Below, one piece after another: positions 46,545 to 55,251 of a DNA stretch of 64,000 nucleotides (its first letter is position 1; every line of letters starts with the position of its first letter). The notes beneath the pieces are model-generated. The model saw only the letters and a list, made by a program, of their open reading frames with translations. It searched no databases and was not told the origin of the DNA. The stretch covers positions 1 through 64,000 of the forward strand of contig CAVZTA010000001.1 in the NCBI GenBank assembly GCA_963778025.1, read 5' to 3'. The position numbers and the translations under genes were made by a program. This DNA is from CAVZTA01 sp963778025 (GTDB lineage Bacteria > Chloroflexota > Limnocylindria > Limnocylindrales > CSP1-4).

Positions 46545-47696
46545 GTGATGGACTCGAACGACGAGCCGGCGGCACCGGTCCCCGACACGATGAACGTGGT
46601 CGATACCGCGGGCGGCGCACCGCCGGCGGCGATGCCCAGCCGACGTGCGGCGATCCTGCGCGCGTCGATCATCCTCGTCGTCCTCTTCGTCGTCTTCGGC
46701 CTGATCCTTCCGCAGTACGTCGACTATCGCGAGGTGGCGGCGACGCTGGCCGCCTTGACCGTCCCGCAGATCGTCGTCATGACGCTGATCGCCCTCGTCG
46801 GCTGGTTCGTGAGCGGGCTGTTGTTCGCGGTCGTCGTCCCGGGGCTGCCGCCGCTCAAGGCGAACCAGGCGTGGCTGATCGTTGCCGGGATCGGGGCGAG
46901 CATCCCCTTCGGGCCCTGGAACCTGGGCATCATCTGGGTCGTGCTGCGGGGATGGGGGATCGCGGCGCAGGAAGCGACGTCGGGGGTCGCGCTGTACGGC
47001 ACGCTCAACACCCTCGGCCGGTTCGCGCTGCCGCTCATCGCCGCGATCCTCGTGGTGGCCGACGGCGGGCTCACCGAGGGCAACCGCGCGGTGCGGCTGA
47101 TCACGCTCATCAGCAGCGTGATCTTCGTCGTCTCCGCGGTCGTGCTGCTGCTGGTCGTCCGGTCGCGCAGCGCGGCCGACCGGATCGGGCGGATCGCCGG
47201 CCGCATCGTGTACCGGGTCCTCGCGTGGCTGAACCGCCCGGAGCGCCCGGATATCGACGGCGCCATCCACCGCTTCCAGTCCGGCGTCGGGGAGATCGTC
47301 TATCGGCGCGGCGCTCTGGGGCTGCTGACCACCGTCCTGTCGCAGTTCCCCTGGGTCTTCTGCCTGATCGTGGCCCTGCGCTTCACCGGTGTGCCCGAAG
47401 ACGTCCTGCCGCCGATCGCCGTGTTCGCCGTCTACGCGCTGGTCTTCGTGATCACGATCATCCCCATCGCACCCGGCGGCGCCGGGGTACCGGAGATGCT
47501 GTTCATCGCCGGCCTGTCGTCCATCGCGGGTGAGTCGTGGACCGCGGCGATCACCGCGGGCGTGTTCCTGTACCGCATCTACTACTGGTTCATCCCCATC
47601 CCGCTCGCCTGGATCCTGCTCAAGGTCGCGCGCAAGGGCCGGCCGGTGCTGCCCACGGCGACGGAGATGCGCACCTACACCGCCACCGGCGCGTGA
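46545..47696 (+). CDS. YbhN/UPF0104-type (LPG synthase TM region) membrane protein
   Basis: 383 residues with about eight TM helices and an N-terminal soluble lead of about 35 residues. Conserved features of the lysylphosphatidylglycerol synthase TM family are visible: VPGLPPLKANQAWLIVAGI, NLGIIWVVLRGWGI, LYGTLNTLGRFALPLI and PIAPGGAGVPEMLFIAGL. It lacks the soluble aminoacyl-transferase domain of MprF, so a flippase-like or unknown envelope role is more likely. GAGGGG precedes the ATG. It is divergent from the phospholipase D gene, so both may serve membrane lipids. Confidence 0.85.
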   Translation: MMDSNDEPAAPVPDTMNVVDTAGGAPPAAMPSRRAAILRASIILVVLFVVFGLILPQYVDYREVAATLAALTVPQIVVMTLIALVGWFVSGLLFAVVVPGLPPLKANQAWLIVAGIGASIPFGPWNLGIIWVVLRGWGIAAQEATSGVALYGTLNTLGRFALPLIAAILVVADGGLTEGNRAVRLITLISSVIFVVSAVVLLLVVRSRSAADRIGRIAGRIVYRVLAWLNRPERPDIDGAIHRFQSGVGEIVYRRGALGLLTTVLSQFPWVFCLIVALRFTGVPEDVLPPIAVFAVYALVFVITIIPIAPGGAGVPEMLFIAGLSSIAGESWTAAITAGVFLYRIYYWFIPIPLAWILLKVARKGRPVLPTATEMRTYTATGA

Positions 47697-47735
47697 TCGG
47701 ACGCGCCTGCGCGCGGTGACGAGGCATTGATCGCC

Positions 47736-48873
47736 ATGACCGCCCCGACGCCCGACCGCCGCTCGAGCGACCCGACGATCGAGCGATCCGTCGCTCCTGC
47801 CGCACTGGGTCCGGGGCTACACGAACCTGTTCGCGACGCTCGTCGCGGGTGTCGTCGGCGGGATCGGGCTGTTCCTGCTCGGCTGGCTGAGCCCGGTCAT
47901 CGGACCGATGGGTCTGGGGTTGTTCCTCGCGGCGCTCGCCGCGCCGCTGTTCAGGTGGTTCGAGCGACGTGGCCGGTCGGTGGGCCTGGCGCTGACGCTG
48001 ACGGTCCTCGTCGTGGTCGCGGTCGGCGCGGGCATCGTGATCCTGACGTTCACCGGCGCCGGCGCGCTTGCGGACGGCCTCGCGACCTACTCGTCGGCGC
48101 TGCAGTCCCGATTCCCGGCGGGCGGTCCGACCCTCTCGAGCGACGGCATCATGGCGGCGCTCCGGGAGGTCCTGCCGCCCGATGTGTTGGCCGACATCCT
48201 CCGGACGGTCATCGGGATCTGCATCCAGGTCGGCCAGCAGCTGGTGTTCGCGCTCATCGTCGCCGCGCTGCTGCTGCTCGACAGCCCGCGACTGTCGCGG
48301 TTGGTGTCGGGTGGCCTGGGCAGCGGTAACCCCGTCTTCCGCGAGGCGCCGGCGATCGCGAAGGCGGCGGTCACCTACTTCACGGTCCGCATCCGGGTCA
48401 ACGCGGTGACGGCCGCGCTGCTGCTGGTCCTGCTCCTGATCCTGGGTGTGGACGACGCACTGCTCTGGGCGGTCGGGACGTTCTTCCTGAGCTTCGTGCC
48501 CTATCTCGGGCTCATCCTCGCGATGATCCCGCCGGCGATCCTCGCCCTGGCCGAGTCGGGACCGCTCGCGGCCGCGACGGTCGTCGTCGGCGCGACGGTC
48601 CTCAACGTGTTCGCCGAGAACATCCTGGAGCCGACGCTCACCGGACGAGCCCTGTCGCTGTCGACCTGGGTCGTGTTCGTGATGTTCTTCTTCTGGGTGT
48701 GGCTGATCGGGCCGATCGGGGCGCTCCTGTCGATGCCCATCACGGTGCTCATCGTCCTCGTGCTCCAGCACAACGAGCCAACGCAGTGGGTCGCCGCGTT
48801 GCTCACGCGCGAGCAGGCGGCGCCGTCGGACGCGGCCCCCGCACGCCCACGCACCGACCGCGCGCAGCCCTAG
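47736..48873 (+). CDS. AI-2E family transporter (one frameshift near the N terminus)
   Basis: About 378 residues. A frame change near 47800 joins MTAPTPDRRSSDP to LPHWVRGYTNLFATLVAGVV. The rest is the AI-2E/UPF0118 pattern: paired N-terminal helices (GLGLFLAALAAPLFRWFERR), a soluble middle (ALREVLPPDVLADIL), and C-terminal helices with SFVPYLGLILAMIPPAILAL and ENILEPTLTGRALSLSTWVV. The family exports small molecules or works in Na/Li-H antiport; the substrate is unknown here. Confidence 0.88.
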
Positions 48874-48887
48874 GTCCGGGAGCGCCC

Positions 48888-50108
48888 TCAGAGCGGAGCG
48901 AGCGCCGCCGCGGCGTAGAGCGCCATCCCGACGGGGAGGGCCGCCTCGTCGAAGACCACCCGGTTGGAGTGGTTCTGCGGGGCGGTCATCGGATCCTGGC
49001 CGTCCGGACGTGCGCCCAGGAAGACCATCGCGCCCGGCACGCGCTCCAGGATGTACGAGAAGTCCTCGGCACCCATGATCGGGTGGTCGAGCTCCACGAA
49101 CCGCTCCTCGCCCACGAGTCCGATGGCCAGCTCGCGGACGCGCGCGGCGGCCGCGTCATCGTTGACGGTCACCGGGTAGCCCTCGATGAACTCCACCTCG
49201 GCCGTCGCGCCGTACGCCTCCGCCACGCCCGTCGCGAGCTCGCGGATGAGGTCGCGGATCCGCGTGCGGTTGTGCGCCGACACCGTGCGGATCGTCCCGT
49301 GGAGGGTCGCGAACTCGGGGATGATGTTGTGGGTCGTCCCGGCGCGGACGTGGGCGATCGTGACGACGACCGGATCCCAGACGTCGATGCGCCGCGTGAC
49401 CATCGTCTGGAGCGCGGTGACGATGTGGGCCGCCACGGGGATCGGATCGAGCGCGAGGTGCGCCGTGGAGGCGTGGCCGCCCCGGCCGCGCACCACGATC
49501 CGGAGCTCGTCGGCCGAGGCCTGGATGGCGCCGCCCTTGACGCGCACCGTGCGGGCCGGATAGCGCGTGCCGATATGGATCGCGAGGGCGCGGCTGGGGC
49601 GTTCGGGGCCGGCCGCGTCGAGCAGGCCCTCGTCGAGCATCACCTTCGCCCCCGCGTAGCCCTCCTCGCCGGGCTGGAACATCAGCAGCGCGCGGCCGGC
49701 GAGCTCGCGCCGACGGTCCACGAGCAGCCGGGCGGCGCCCAGGAGCATCGCGACGTGCGTGTCGTGGCCGCACGCGTGCATCGTGCCCTCGACCTCGCTC
49801 GCGAACGCGAGGTCGGTGGCCTCCTGGACCGGCAGCGCGTCCATGTCGGCGCGGAGCAGGATCGTGGGCCCGGGGCGCGCGCCGTCGATGAGCGCGGTGA
49901 CGGAGGTGGTCGCCGTGCCGAGACGGGGCTCGAGCCCGAGACCGCGGAGCTCGTCGGCGATGGTGGCCTGGGTCTCCGGGAGCTGCAGGCCGATCTCGGG
50001 TCGACGGTGGATCCGGCGGCGGATCGGCAGGATGCCGGGCAGGGTCGCCTCGGCCGCGGCGAGCAGCGCGGGCAGGTCGAGGGCGCCGGCGGGCGTGTCG
50101 GTCGTCAT
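48888..50108 (-). CDS. M20D-family amidohydrolase/carboxypeptidase
   Basis: 406 residues. Metal and catalytic motifs of the peptidase M20D (IAA-amino acid hydrolase/hippuricase) group: RRIHRRPEIGLQLPET, ILLRADMDALPVQEA, MHACGHDTHVAMLLGAARLL, FQPGEEGYAGAKVML, a dimerisation domain with GRGGHASTAHLALDPI, and HPIMGAEDFSYIL. It should hydrolyse N-acyl amino acids or amino-acid conjugates in the cytoplasm. The ATG at 50108 (MTTDTPAGALDL) has GATACT 6 nt upstream and is preferred over a start 30 nt further up. Confidence 0.92.
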   Translation of the reverse strand: MTTDTPAGALDLPALLAAAEATLPGILPIRRRIHRRPEIGLQLPETQATIADELRGLGLEPRLGTATTSVTALIDGARPGPTILLRADMDALPVQEATDLAFASEVEGTMHACGHDTHVAMLLGAARLLVDRRRELAGRALLMFQPGEEGYAGAKVMLDEGLLDAAGPERPSRALAIHIGTRYPARTVRVKGGAIQASADELRIVVRGRGGHASTAHLALDPIPVAAHIVTALQTMVTRRIDVWDPVVVTIAHVRAGTTHNIIPEFATLHGTIRTVSAHNRTRIRDLIRELATGVAEAYGATAEVEFIEGYPVTVNDDAAAARVRELAIGLVGEERFVELDHPIMGAEDFSYILERVPGAMVFLGARPDGQDPMTAPQNHSNRVVFDEAALPVGMALYAAAALAPL

Positions 50109-50176
50109 CGCCCGAGTATCGCCGCTGGTACCTGTCACTTCCTGTCGCCTTCGGCGCGGACGATGGCCGCCCAGTC

Positions 50177-50187
50177 GAAGGAGGTGA
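50177..50187 (+). promoter_or_regulatory. Near-perfect Shine-Dalgarno site of the NIPSNAP gene
   Basis: GAAGGAGGTGA, 4 nt before the GTG at 50192. It decides the start and shows that the organism also uses strong Shine-Dalgarno initiation, in contrast to the many leaderless-looking genes nearby. Confidence 0.8.
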
Positions 50188-50191
50188 CCGC

Positions 50192-50620
50192 GTGATCACG
50201 GAGCTGCGCCGCTACCGCATCAAGCCCGGCCGGATGGACGCGTGGCTCGCGGTGTTCGAGGGCGCGCTGGCGAAGAATCTGGAGCACGGCATGCGGGTCG
50301 AGTACGCGGGCATCGACCGCGAGACGAACAGCGTGGTCTGGCTTCGCTCGTTCGCCGATGAGCGCGATCGGGTCGCCCGCAAGGGCGCGTTCTACGGCTC
50401 CGAATGGTGGCTGGAGCGCGAGGCCGAGATCATGGATCACGTCCTCGAGTACGAGGTGACGTTCCTCGAGGCGTGGCGCGTCCATGACGGCACGGTGACC
50501 GCGGCGCCGCCCGAGTCCGGGGACCGCCCGGGGTCGAACCTCGACGGGCCACCCGACGGCTGGTCGCGCTCGATGCGCGCGACGTTCACGCCATTCGCCC
50601 GTTCGGCCGAGCCGGGATAG
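50192..50620 (+). CDS. NIPSNAP family protein
   Basis: 142 residues. The dimeric alpha-beta barrel fold of NIPSNAP is clear: ITELRRYRIKPGRMDAWLAV, then VWLRSFADERDRVARKGAFY, WLEREAEIMDHVLEYEV. The C-terminal 30 residues are disordered. Such proteins bind hydrophobic or phenolic ligands; activity unknown. The GTG start has a strong Shine-Dalgarno site. Divergent from the M20 gene. Confidence 0.88.
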   Translation: MITELRRYRIKPGRMDAWLAVFEGALAKNLEHGMRVEYAGIDRETNSVVWLRSFADERDRVARKGAFYGSEWWLEREAEIMDHVLEYEVTFLEAWRVHDGTVTAAPPESGDRPGSNLDGPPDGWSRSMRATFTPFARSAEPG

Positions 50621-50629
50621 AATCCCATT

Positions 50630-50648
50630 GCCGCCCGAAGTGGGCGGC
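50630..50648 (+). terminator. Hairpin between the NIPSNAP and cold-shock genes
   Basis: GCCGCCC-5 nt-GGGCGGC, perfect 7-bp stem, 10 nt after the NIPSNAP stop and 80 nt before the cold-shock ATG. It lacks a T-run. It could be a terminator or part of the structured 5-prime leader usual for cold-shock mRNAs. Confidence 0.4.
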
Positions 50649-50727
50649 GCGTCGCGTGGCCCCCCTGACTCTCGAACGGACCGTGCGTGATCGCCACCTG
50701 TCGTTCGAGAAGGAAAGGGCATCCCCA

Positions 50728-50943
50728 ATGGCTACCGGTCGCATCAAGAAGGTCGTTGCGGACCGCGGGTTCGGGTTCATCACCGGCGAGGACGGGAAGG
50801 ACTACTTCTTCCACCGCAACGGTCTGCAGCTCTCGCTCGACTTCGATCGCCTCGTCGGCGGTGAGCCGGTCGAGTTCGAGGTCCAGCAGAGCCCCAAGGG
50901 TCCGCGCGCCGTCAACGTGCGTGAGACGACCGCCGTCGGCTGA
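50728..50943 (+). CDS. Cold-shock domain protein
   Basis: 71 residues. Single OB-fold cold-shock domain: GRIKKVVADRGFGFITGEDG (RNP1-like) and DYFFHRNGLQ (RNP2-like), then GEPVEFEVQQSPKGPRAVNV. It binds single-stranded RNA or DNA as an RNA chaperone. The ATG at 50728 follows an AGGAAAGG site 8 nt upstream. An 80-nt GC-rich leader and a strong terminator frame it as a monocistronic unit. Confidence 0.95.
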   Translation: MATGRIKKVVADRGFGFITGEDGKDYFFHRNGLQLSLDFDRLVGGEPVEFEVQQSPKGPRAVNVRETTAVG

Positions 50944-50982
50944 CGCCGCCAGCGTTCCCGGACGCCGACAGCGTCCGCTTCG

Positions 50983-51010
50983 AAGCCCCCGGCCACGCCG
51001 GGGGCTTTTC
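50983..51010 (+). terminator. Intrinsic terminator after the cold-shock gene
   Basis: Perfect 11-bp stem (AAGCCCCCGGC at 50983-50993, GCCGGGGGCTT at 50997-51007), 3-nt loop and a TTTT tract running out of the stem. Clear rho-independent terminator, 40 nt past the stop. Confidence 0.92.
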
Positions 51011-51082
51011 GATTCCCGGCGCGCGTCCCGACGACTTCCTGCGTGCGCCGCCGTCGGGCGTCGTCCTTCACGGGGGCGGGCC

Positions 51083-51088
51083 TAGACT
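51083..51088 (+). promoter_or_regulatory. Candidate -10 element (TAGACT) of the PEP-synthase-like gene
   Basis: TAGACT lies 10 nt before the ATG at 51099; no Shine-Dalgarno sequence intervenes. A leader of only a few nucleotides is predicted. Confidence 0.35.
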
Positions 51089-51098
51089 GGTTCGGCCG

Positions 51099-53666
51099 AT
51101 GACGACAGCCGAGCCGCCGCTCACCGCCCCGCTTGCGTCGGTGCGTGCCACGGACGGCGCCACGGCCGGGGGCAAGGGCGCGAGCCTGGGCGAGCTGGTC
51201 GCAGGGGGTTTTCCGGTCCCCGATGGGTTCGTCGTCGTCACCCGCGCATACCGGCTCGCGGCTGCGGCGGCCGGAGTCGACCCGGAGGATCCTGCGGCCG
51301 CCGCGCGGCGGCTTCGCGAGAACCCGGTTCCGGACGTGATCGCGCGAGCCGTGCTCGACGCGTATCGGGCGCTCGGCGGGGGGCCCGTCGCCGTCCGGTC
51401 GTCCGCGACCGCCGAGGACCGCGCCGAGGCGTCGTTCGCCGGTCAGCAGGACACATTCCTCGACGTCGACGGCGAGACGTCGCTGCTCGATGCGCTCCGC
51501 GGGTGCTGGGGATCCCTGTGGAACGAGCGGGCGGTCGCGTATCGAGCGGCCGACGGCACGGCCGAACCCGACCTGGCGCTCGCCGTCATCGTCCAGCGCA
51601 TGGTCGCCGCCGATGCCGCGGGCGTCCTGTTCACCGCGGATCCGATCACCGGGCGGCGGCACCGTGCCGTCATCGACGTCGCGCGTGGCCTGGGCGAGGC
51701 GGTCGTCTCCGGGCGCGTGGATCCCGACCATCTGATGGTCGATCCCGCATCCGGCCGCATCCTCGAGCGGCGGATCCGCGGTGACCGCGCGGTGCTGCCC
51801 GAAGCCGCGGCCCGGACCCTCGTCTCGCTCGGAACGCGCATCGAGCGCCACTTCGGCGCGCCACAGGACATCGAGTTCGCCGTCGATCGCGCGGGCACGG
51901 TGTGGATCGTCCAGTCGCGCGCGATCACCACCCTCTATCCGCTGCCGGCGGGTCTTCCGGACCCGGACACCGACCTGCGCGTGCTGCTCTCGTTCAACGT
52001 CGTCCAGGGCTACTTCCCGCCGATCACCCCGCTGGGCCTCGAGGTGTACCGGCTCCTTGGGGAGCGGGTGGTCGAGACGATCGGGGGCCGCCGGTCCGGC
52101 GCCGCGACGCCACGCGTGCTGACCGAGAGCGGGCTGCGGGCCTGGCTGGACCTCACACCGGTCGTTCGGGACCGCGTGGGTCGGCGGATCCTGGAGCGAC
52201 TGCTGGGCATCGGCGAGGCGCGCAGCGTGGCGGTCATCCACGCGCTCGCGGGCGACGCGCGACTGCGCGAACGCCGTCGGCCAGCCATCCGGCCGTTCCT
52301 GCGCGTGCTGCGGGTCTTCGTCCGGACCGGCGTCGTCGGACGCGTCCTGCGCGCGCTCCGCTCGCCAGAGCGGACGCGCCGCCGCCTGCTCGCCCGGATC
52401 GCGGCCGACGCGCCATCGCACGTGGAGCTCGCATCGGATGCGTCCGCCGAGGCGTGCCTCGACCGCATCGAGGAGCTCATCCGGGTCGTGCCCCCGATCG
52501 TCGCCCCTCGCGCCGTCCCGATCGTCATCGCGGGGGTGCTCAGCTACGTGGCCGCCGGACGGCTGCTCGGCGACCGGGCGCGAGCGGACGAGCTCCAGGT
52601 GGTCACCCGAGGCCTGCCCCACAACCCGACCACCGAGATGGATCTCGCGCTCTGGGCGGTCGCAGACGCGGTCCGTCGAGACCGCGTGGCTCGCGAGACG
52701 CTCCTCGGCACGACGCCCGCATCACTCGCCGCGGGCTACCACGACGGGACACTGCCGGAGCCACTCCAGACGGGCCTCGCAGGCGTCCTCGCCCGGTTCG
52801 GCTATCGGTCGATCGGTGAGATCGACATCGGCGTCGCGCGCTGGTCCGAGGACCCGACGCACCTGCTGGGCGCGCTTGCCAATCATGCCCGGCTCGCCGA
52901 CGACGCCCTCGCGCCGGATGCCCGGTTCGCGGCGGGCACCATGGAGGCCGAGGCGATGGTCGCCGAGCTCCTCGGACGCGTCGACGGTCCACGGCGGCAG
53001 GTGCTTGGCTTCTTCCTGCGCCGCGTCCGGGCGCTCATGGGCGCGCGCGAGGAGCCCAAAGCGAATCTCGTCGCGCGGCTGCTCACACCCGTGCGATCGG
53101 TCGCGCTCGCGGCCGGCGCGCGACTGGCCGCGGACGGAGGGCTCGACCTGGCCGACGACGTCTTCTTCCTCACGCTCACCGAAGCGCGGCGCGCCGCTCG
53201 CGGCGAGGATCTGCGGACGACGGTGGCGCGCCGTCGAGCGACGTTCGAGCGCGAGCGACGCCGACGCCATGTCCCGCGCATCCTGCTGTCCGACGGGAGC
53301 GACGCCGAGCTGGCGCTCGACGCCCGATCAGGCTCGAGCGAGGCCGGCGATCTGCGTGGCACGACCGCCTCGCCCGGCCGGGTCACCGGCGCGGCGCGGG
53401 TCATCCTGTCACCCGTGGGCGCGCACCTGGAACCCGGCGAGATCCTGGTCGCGCCGTCGACCGATCCGGGCTGGACGCCGCTCTTCCTCACGGCCGGCGG
53501 GCTGGTCATGGAGATGGGCGGGATGATGTCGCATGGCGCGGTCGTCGCGCGCGAGTACGGGATCCCGGCGTTGGTCGGGGTCGCGGGAGCGACGGAGCGG
53601 ATCGCGAACGGTCAGCGGCTGACGCTCGACGCGTCGGCCGGGGTCATCCTTCTCGAACCGGGCTGA
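51099..53666 (+). CDS. PEP synthase-like phosphotransferase, possible rifampicin phosphotransferase
   Basis: 855 residues, intact. N-terminal ATP-grasp half of the PPDK family: GGKGASLGELVAGGFPVPDG, VRSSATAEDRAEASFAGQQD, DIEFAVDRAGTVWIVQSR. Large helical middle (about 310-690) with RGLPHNPTTEMDLALW, a motif I associate with rifampicin phosphotransferases (RPH). C-terminal swivelling His domain with the phospho-accepting His812 in GGMMSHGAVVAREYGIPALV. There is no C-terminal PEP-binding barrel, so it is not a true PEP synthase or PPDK. RPH has the same ATP, middle and His order and about 865 residues. The natural substrate could be another compound. Confidence 0.8.
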   Translation: MTTAEPPLTAPLASVRATDGATAGGKGASLGELVAGGFPVPDGFVVVTRAYRLAAAAAGVDPEDPAAAARRLRENPVPDVIARAVLDAYRALGGGPVAVRSSATAEDRAEASFAGQQDTFLDVDGETSLLDALRGCWGSLWNERAVAYRAADGTAEPDLALAVIVQRMVAADAAGVLFTADPITGRRHRAVIDVARGLGEAVVSGRVDPDHLMVDPASGRILERRIRGDRAVLPEAAARTLVSLGTRIERHFGAPQDIEFAVDRAGTVWIVQSRAITTLYPLPAGLPDPDTDLRVLLSFNVVQGYFPPITPLGLEVYRLLGERVVETIGGRRSGAATPRVLTESGLRAWLDLTPVVRDRVGRRILERLLGIGEARSVAVIHALAGDARLRERRRPAIRPFLRVLRVFVRTGVVGRVLRALRSPERTRRRLLARIAADAPSHVELASDASAEACLDRIEELIRVVPPIVAPRAVPIVIAGVLSYVAAGRLLGDRARADELQVVTRGLPHNPTTEMDLALWAVADAVRRDRVARETLLGTTPASLAAGYHDGTLPEPLQTGLAGVLARFGYRSIGEIDIGVARWSEDPTHLLGALANHARLADDALAPDARFAAGTMEAEAMVAELLGRVDGPRRQVLGFFLRRVRALMGAREEPKANLVARLLTPVRSVALAAGARLAADGGLDLADDVFFLTLTEARRAARGEDLRTTVARRRATFERERRRRHVPRILLSDGSDAELALDARSGSSEAGDLRGTTASPGRVTGAARVILSPVGAHLEPGEILVAPSTDPGWTPLFLTAGGLVMEMGGMMSHGAVVAREYGIPALVGVAGATERIANGQRLTLDASAGVILLEPG

Positions 53667-53691
53667 CTGGCCGGTCGGTGACGGGCGGCGC

Positions 53692-54504
53692 TCAGAGGTG
53701 CCGCAGGAACGCCTCGGGGTCCCGGAGGAAGTCGCGGGTCAGCGTCACGTGCTCCACATCCTCGTAGGCCACTGGGGCGATCGGCTCGCGGTCGAAGCTC
53801 CAGATCGTCGCGCCCGGGAACGACAGCAGGATCGGGGAGTGGGTCGCGATGACGAACTGCCCGTCGCGCGCGGTCATGTCCTTGACCAGCGACAGGAACG
53901 ACAGCTGGCGACTGGGCGACAGCGGCGCTTCCGGCTCATCGAGGAGGTACAGCCCGCCCGGCACGAACCGTTCGGCGAAGAAGCGCAGGAAGCTCTCGCC
54001 GTGGCTCTGGGCATCGAGCCCCTCGCCGTATCGCTCGCGGAGCGCCGCGAGCTCCTTGCGGTACGGGGCCAGCGCGAGGGACCGCGCGTAGTCCGACGCG
54101 CCGGCGTGGCGGATCTCGGCGTCGGCGAGCTCTCGCTCCAGCCCGGTCCTGAGCTCCGCGAGACGCTTCGCATAGCCGAAGAAGTCCTCGGCGCGCAGGT
54201 AGAACCCGCGGTGCTTGCGGGTCGCCCAGGAGAGCCGGAGCCGTGACGCCAGGGCCCGGACACCCTCGAGCGAGGGGTCCTCGACGGCCTCGGTGCTGCC
54301 CGCCGTGATCGCGCGCGACGCGATCGCGATCGCCTCGAGCAGCGTCGACTTGCCCGACCCGTTCTCGCCCACGAACAGCGTCACCGGCGTCTCGAGCCGC
54401 ACCACGGGGAGCGACCGGACGGCCGGCAAGCTGAACGGGAAGACGTTCGCGACCGGATCGTCGTCGGGCAGCGGGCGCAGCGCGACGCTCGAGAGATGGA
54501 TCAC
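53692..54504 (-). CDS. AAA_21-type ABC ATPase, stand-alone
   Basis: 270 residues. Walker A TLFVGENGSGKSTLLEAIAI at about 45-60, Walker B GLYLLDEPEAPLSPSRQL, switch QFVIATHSPILLSFPGATIW, and the C-terminal VEHVTLTRDFLRDPEAFLRH. These are the marks of the short OLD/AAA_21 ATPases often labelled YbbA- or RecF-like. GTG 54504 starts where similarity begins. No nuclease partner lies beside it. Frame intact; convergent with the PEP-synthase-like gene. Confidence 0.88.
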   Translation of the reverse strand: MIHLSSVALRPLPDDDPVANVFPFSLPAVRSLPVVRLETPVTLFVGENGSGKSTLLEAIAIASRAITAGSTEAVEDPSLEGVRALASRLRLSWATRKHRGFYLRAEDFFGYAKRLAELRTGLERELADAEIRHAGASDYARSLALAPYRKELAALRERYGEGLDAQSHGESFLRFFAERFVPGGLYLLDEPEAPLSPSRQLSFLSLVKDMTARDGQFVIATHSPILLSFPGATIWSFDREPIAPVAYEDVEHVTLTRDFLRDPEAFLRHL

Positions 54505-54579
54505 GGCCCGAGTGTGCCGCGCCGCGCCGGGAGCGTGCGTTAGGCTCGGGCGGCCCGAACCTGCCCGCGGAGCTGTCGC

Positions 54580-55242
54580 ATGACCACGTCGCGCCCTGCG
54601 GCGCTGCTGTTCGACCTTGACGGGACGCTCGTCGACACGGTCGGCACCCGCATCGACGCCTGGCTCGCCACGTTCGCCGAGGTCGGCCTGCCCGCCGACC
54701 GCGCCCTGGTCGCGCCGCTCATCGGGTCGGACGGGAAGTGGCTCGCGCGCGAGGTGGCCCGGCGCGCGGGTCGCGAGCTCGCTGAGCACGAAGCCGAGGC
54801 GATCGACAAGCGGTCCGGCGAGCTGTTCGACGAACGGAATCGCGACCCGCGTCCGTTGCCCGGCGCCGGCGAGTGTCTGCGCGCCGCCGACGCGGCGCGG
54901 ATCCCGTGGGCGATCGCCACCTCGAGTCGTCGGGAGCAGGTGACGCGATCGGTCGCCGCGCTCCGACTGGACCACGAGCCGACGATCGTCGACGGCAGCC
55001 ACGTGGCGCACGCGAAGCCCGCGCCCGACCTGTTCCTCCTCGCCGCCCGGACGCTCGGCGTCGAGCCCGGCGCCTGCTGGTCGGTGGGTGATGCGACCTG
55101 GGACATGCGCGCGAGTGTCGCGGCCGGGATGACCGGGATCGCGATCCTGGCCGGCTCGGCGGTATCGGCGGACGAGCTCCGCGAGGCGGGCGCGAGCGAG
55201 GTCCTGCCGACGCTCGAGGAGCTCAGCGCGCGGTTCGCCTGA
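54580..55242 (+). CDS. HAD-superfamily hydrolase, phosphoglycolate phosphatase-like
   Basis: 220 residues. Motif I LLFDLDGTLVDT (nucleophile and acid Asp), motif II AIATSSRR, motif III Lys in HVAHAKPAPDLFLLA, and motif IV SVGDATWDMRASVAAGM. The helical C1 cap between motifs I and II is typical of phosphoglycolate or beta-phosphoglucomutase relatives. Substrate cannot be fixed. A TAGGCT hexamer at 54541 and GGAG near the ATG support the start. Confidence 0.92.
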   Translation: MTTSRPAALLFDLDGTLVDTVGTRIDAWLATFAEVGLPADRALVAPLIGSDGKWLAREVARRAGRELAEHEAEAIDKRSGELFDERNRDPRPLPGAGECLRAADAARIPWAIATSSRREQVTRSVAALRLDHEPTIVDGSHVAHAKPAPDLFLLAARTLGVEPGACWSVGDATWDMRASVAAGMTGIAILAGSAVSADELREAGASEVLPTLEELSARFA

Positions 55243-55251
55243 CCGCGCTCG

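Noticed and set aside
50802..52622. 606-codon open frame on the minus strand across the cold-shock gene, a terminator and the PEP-synthase-like gene
   Set aside because: It would run through a strong intrinsic terminator and two well-supported plus-strand genes.
51099..53666. True phosphoenolpyruvate synthase (ppsA)
   Set aside because: The C-terminal PEP-utilising TIM barrel is absent; the protein ends right after the phospho-His domain.
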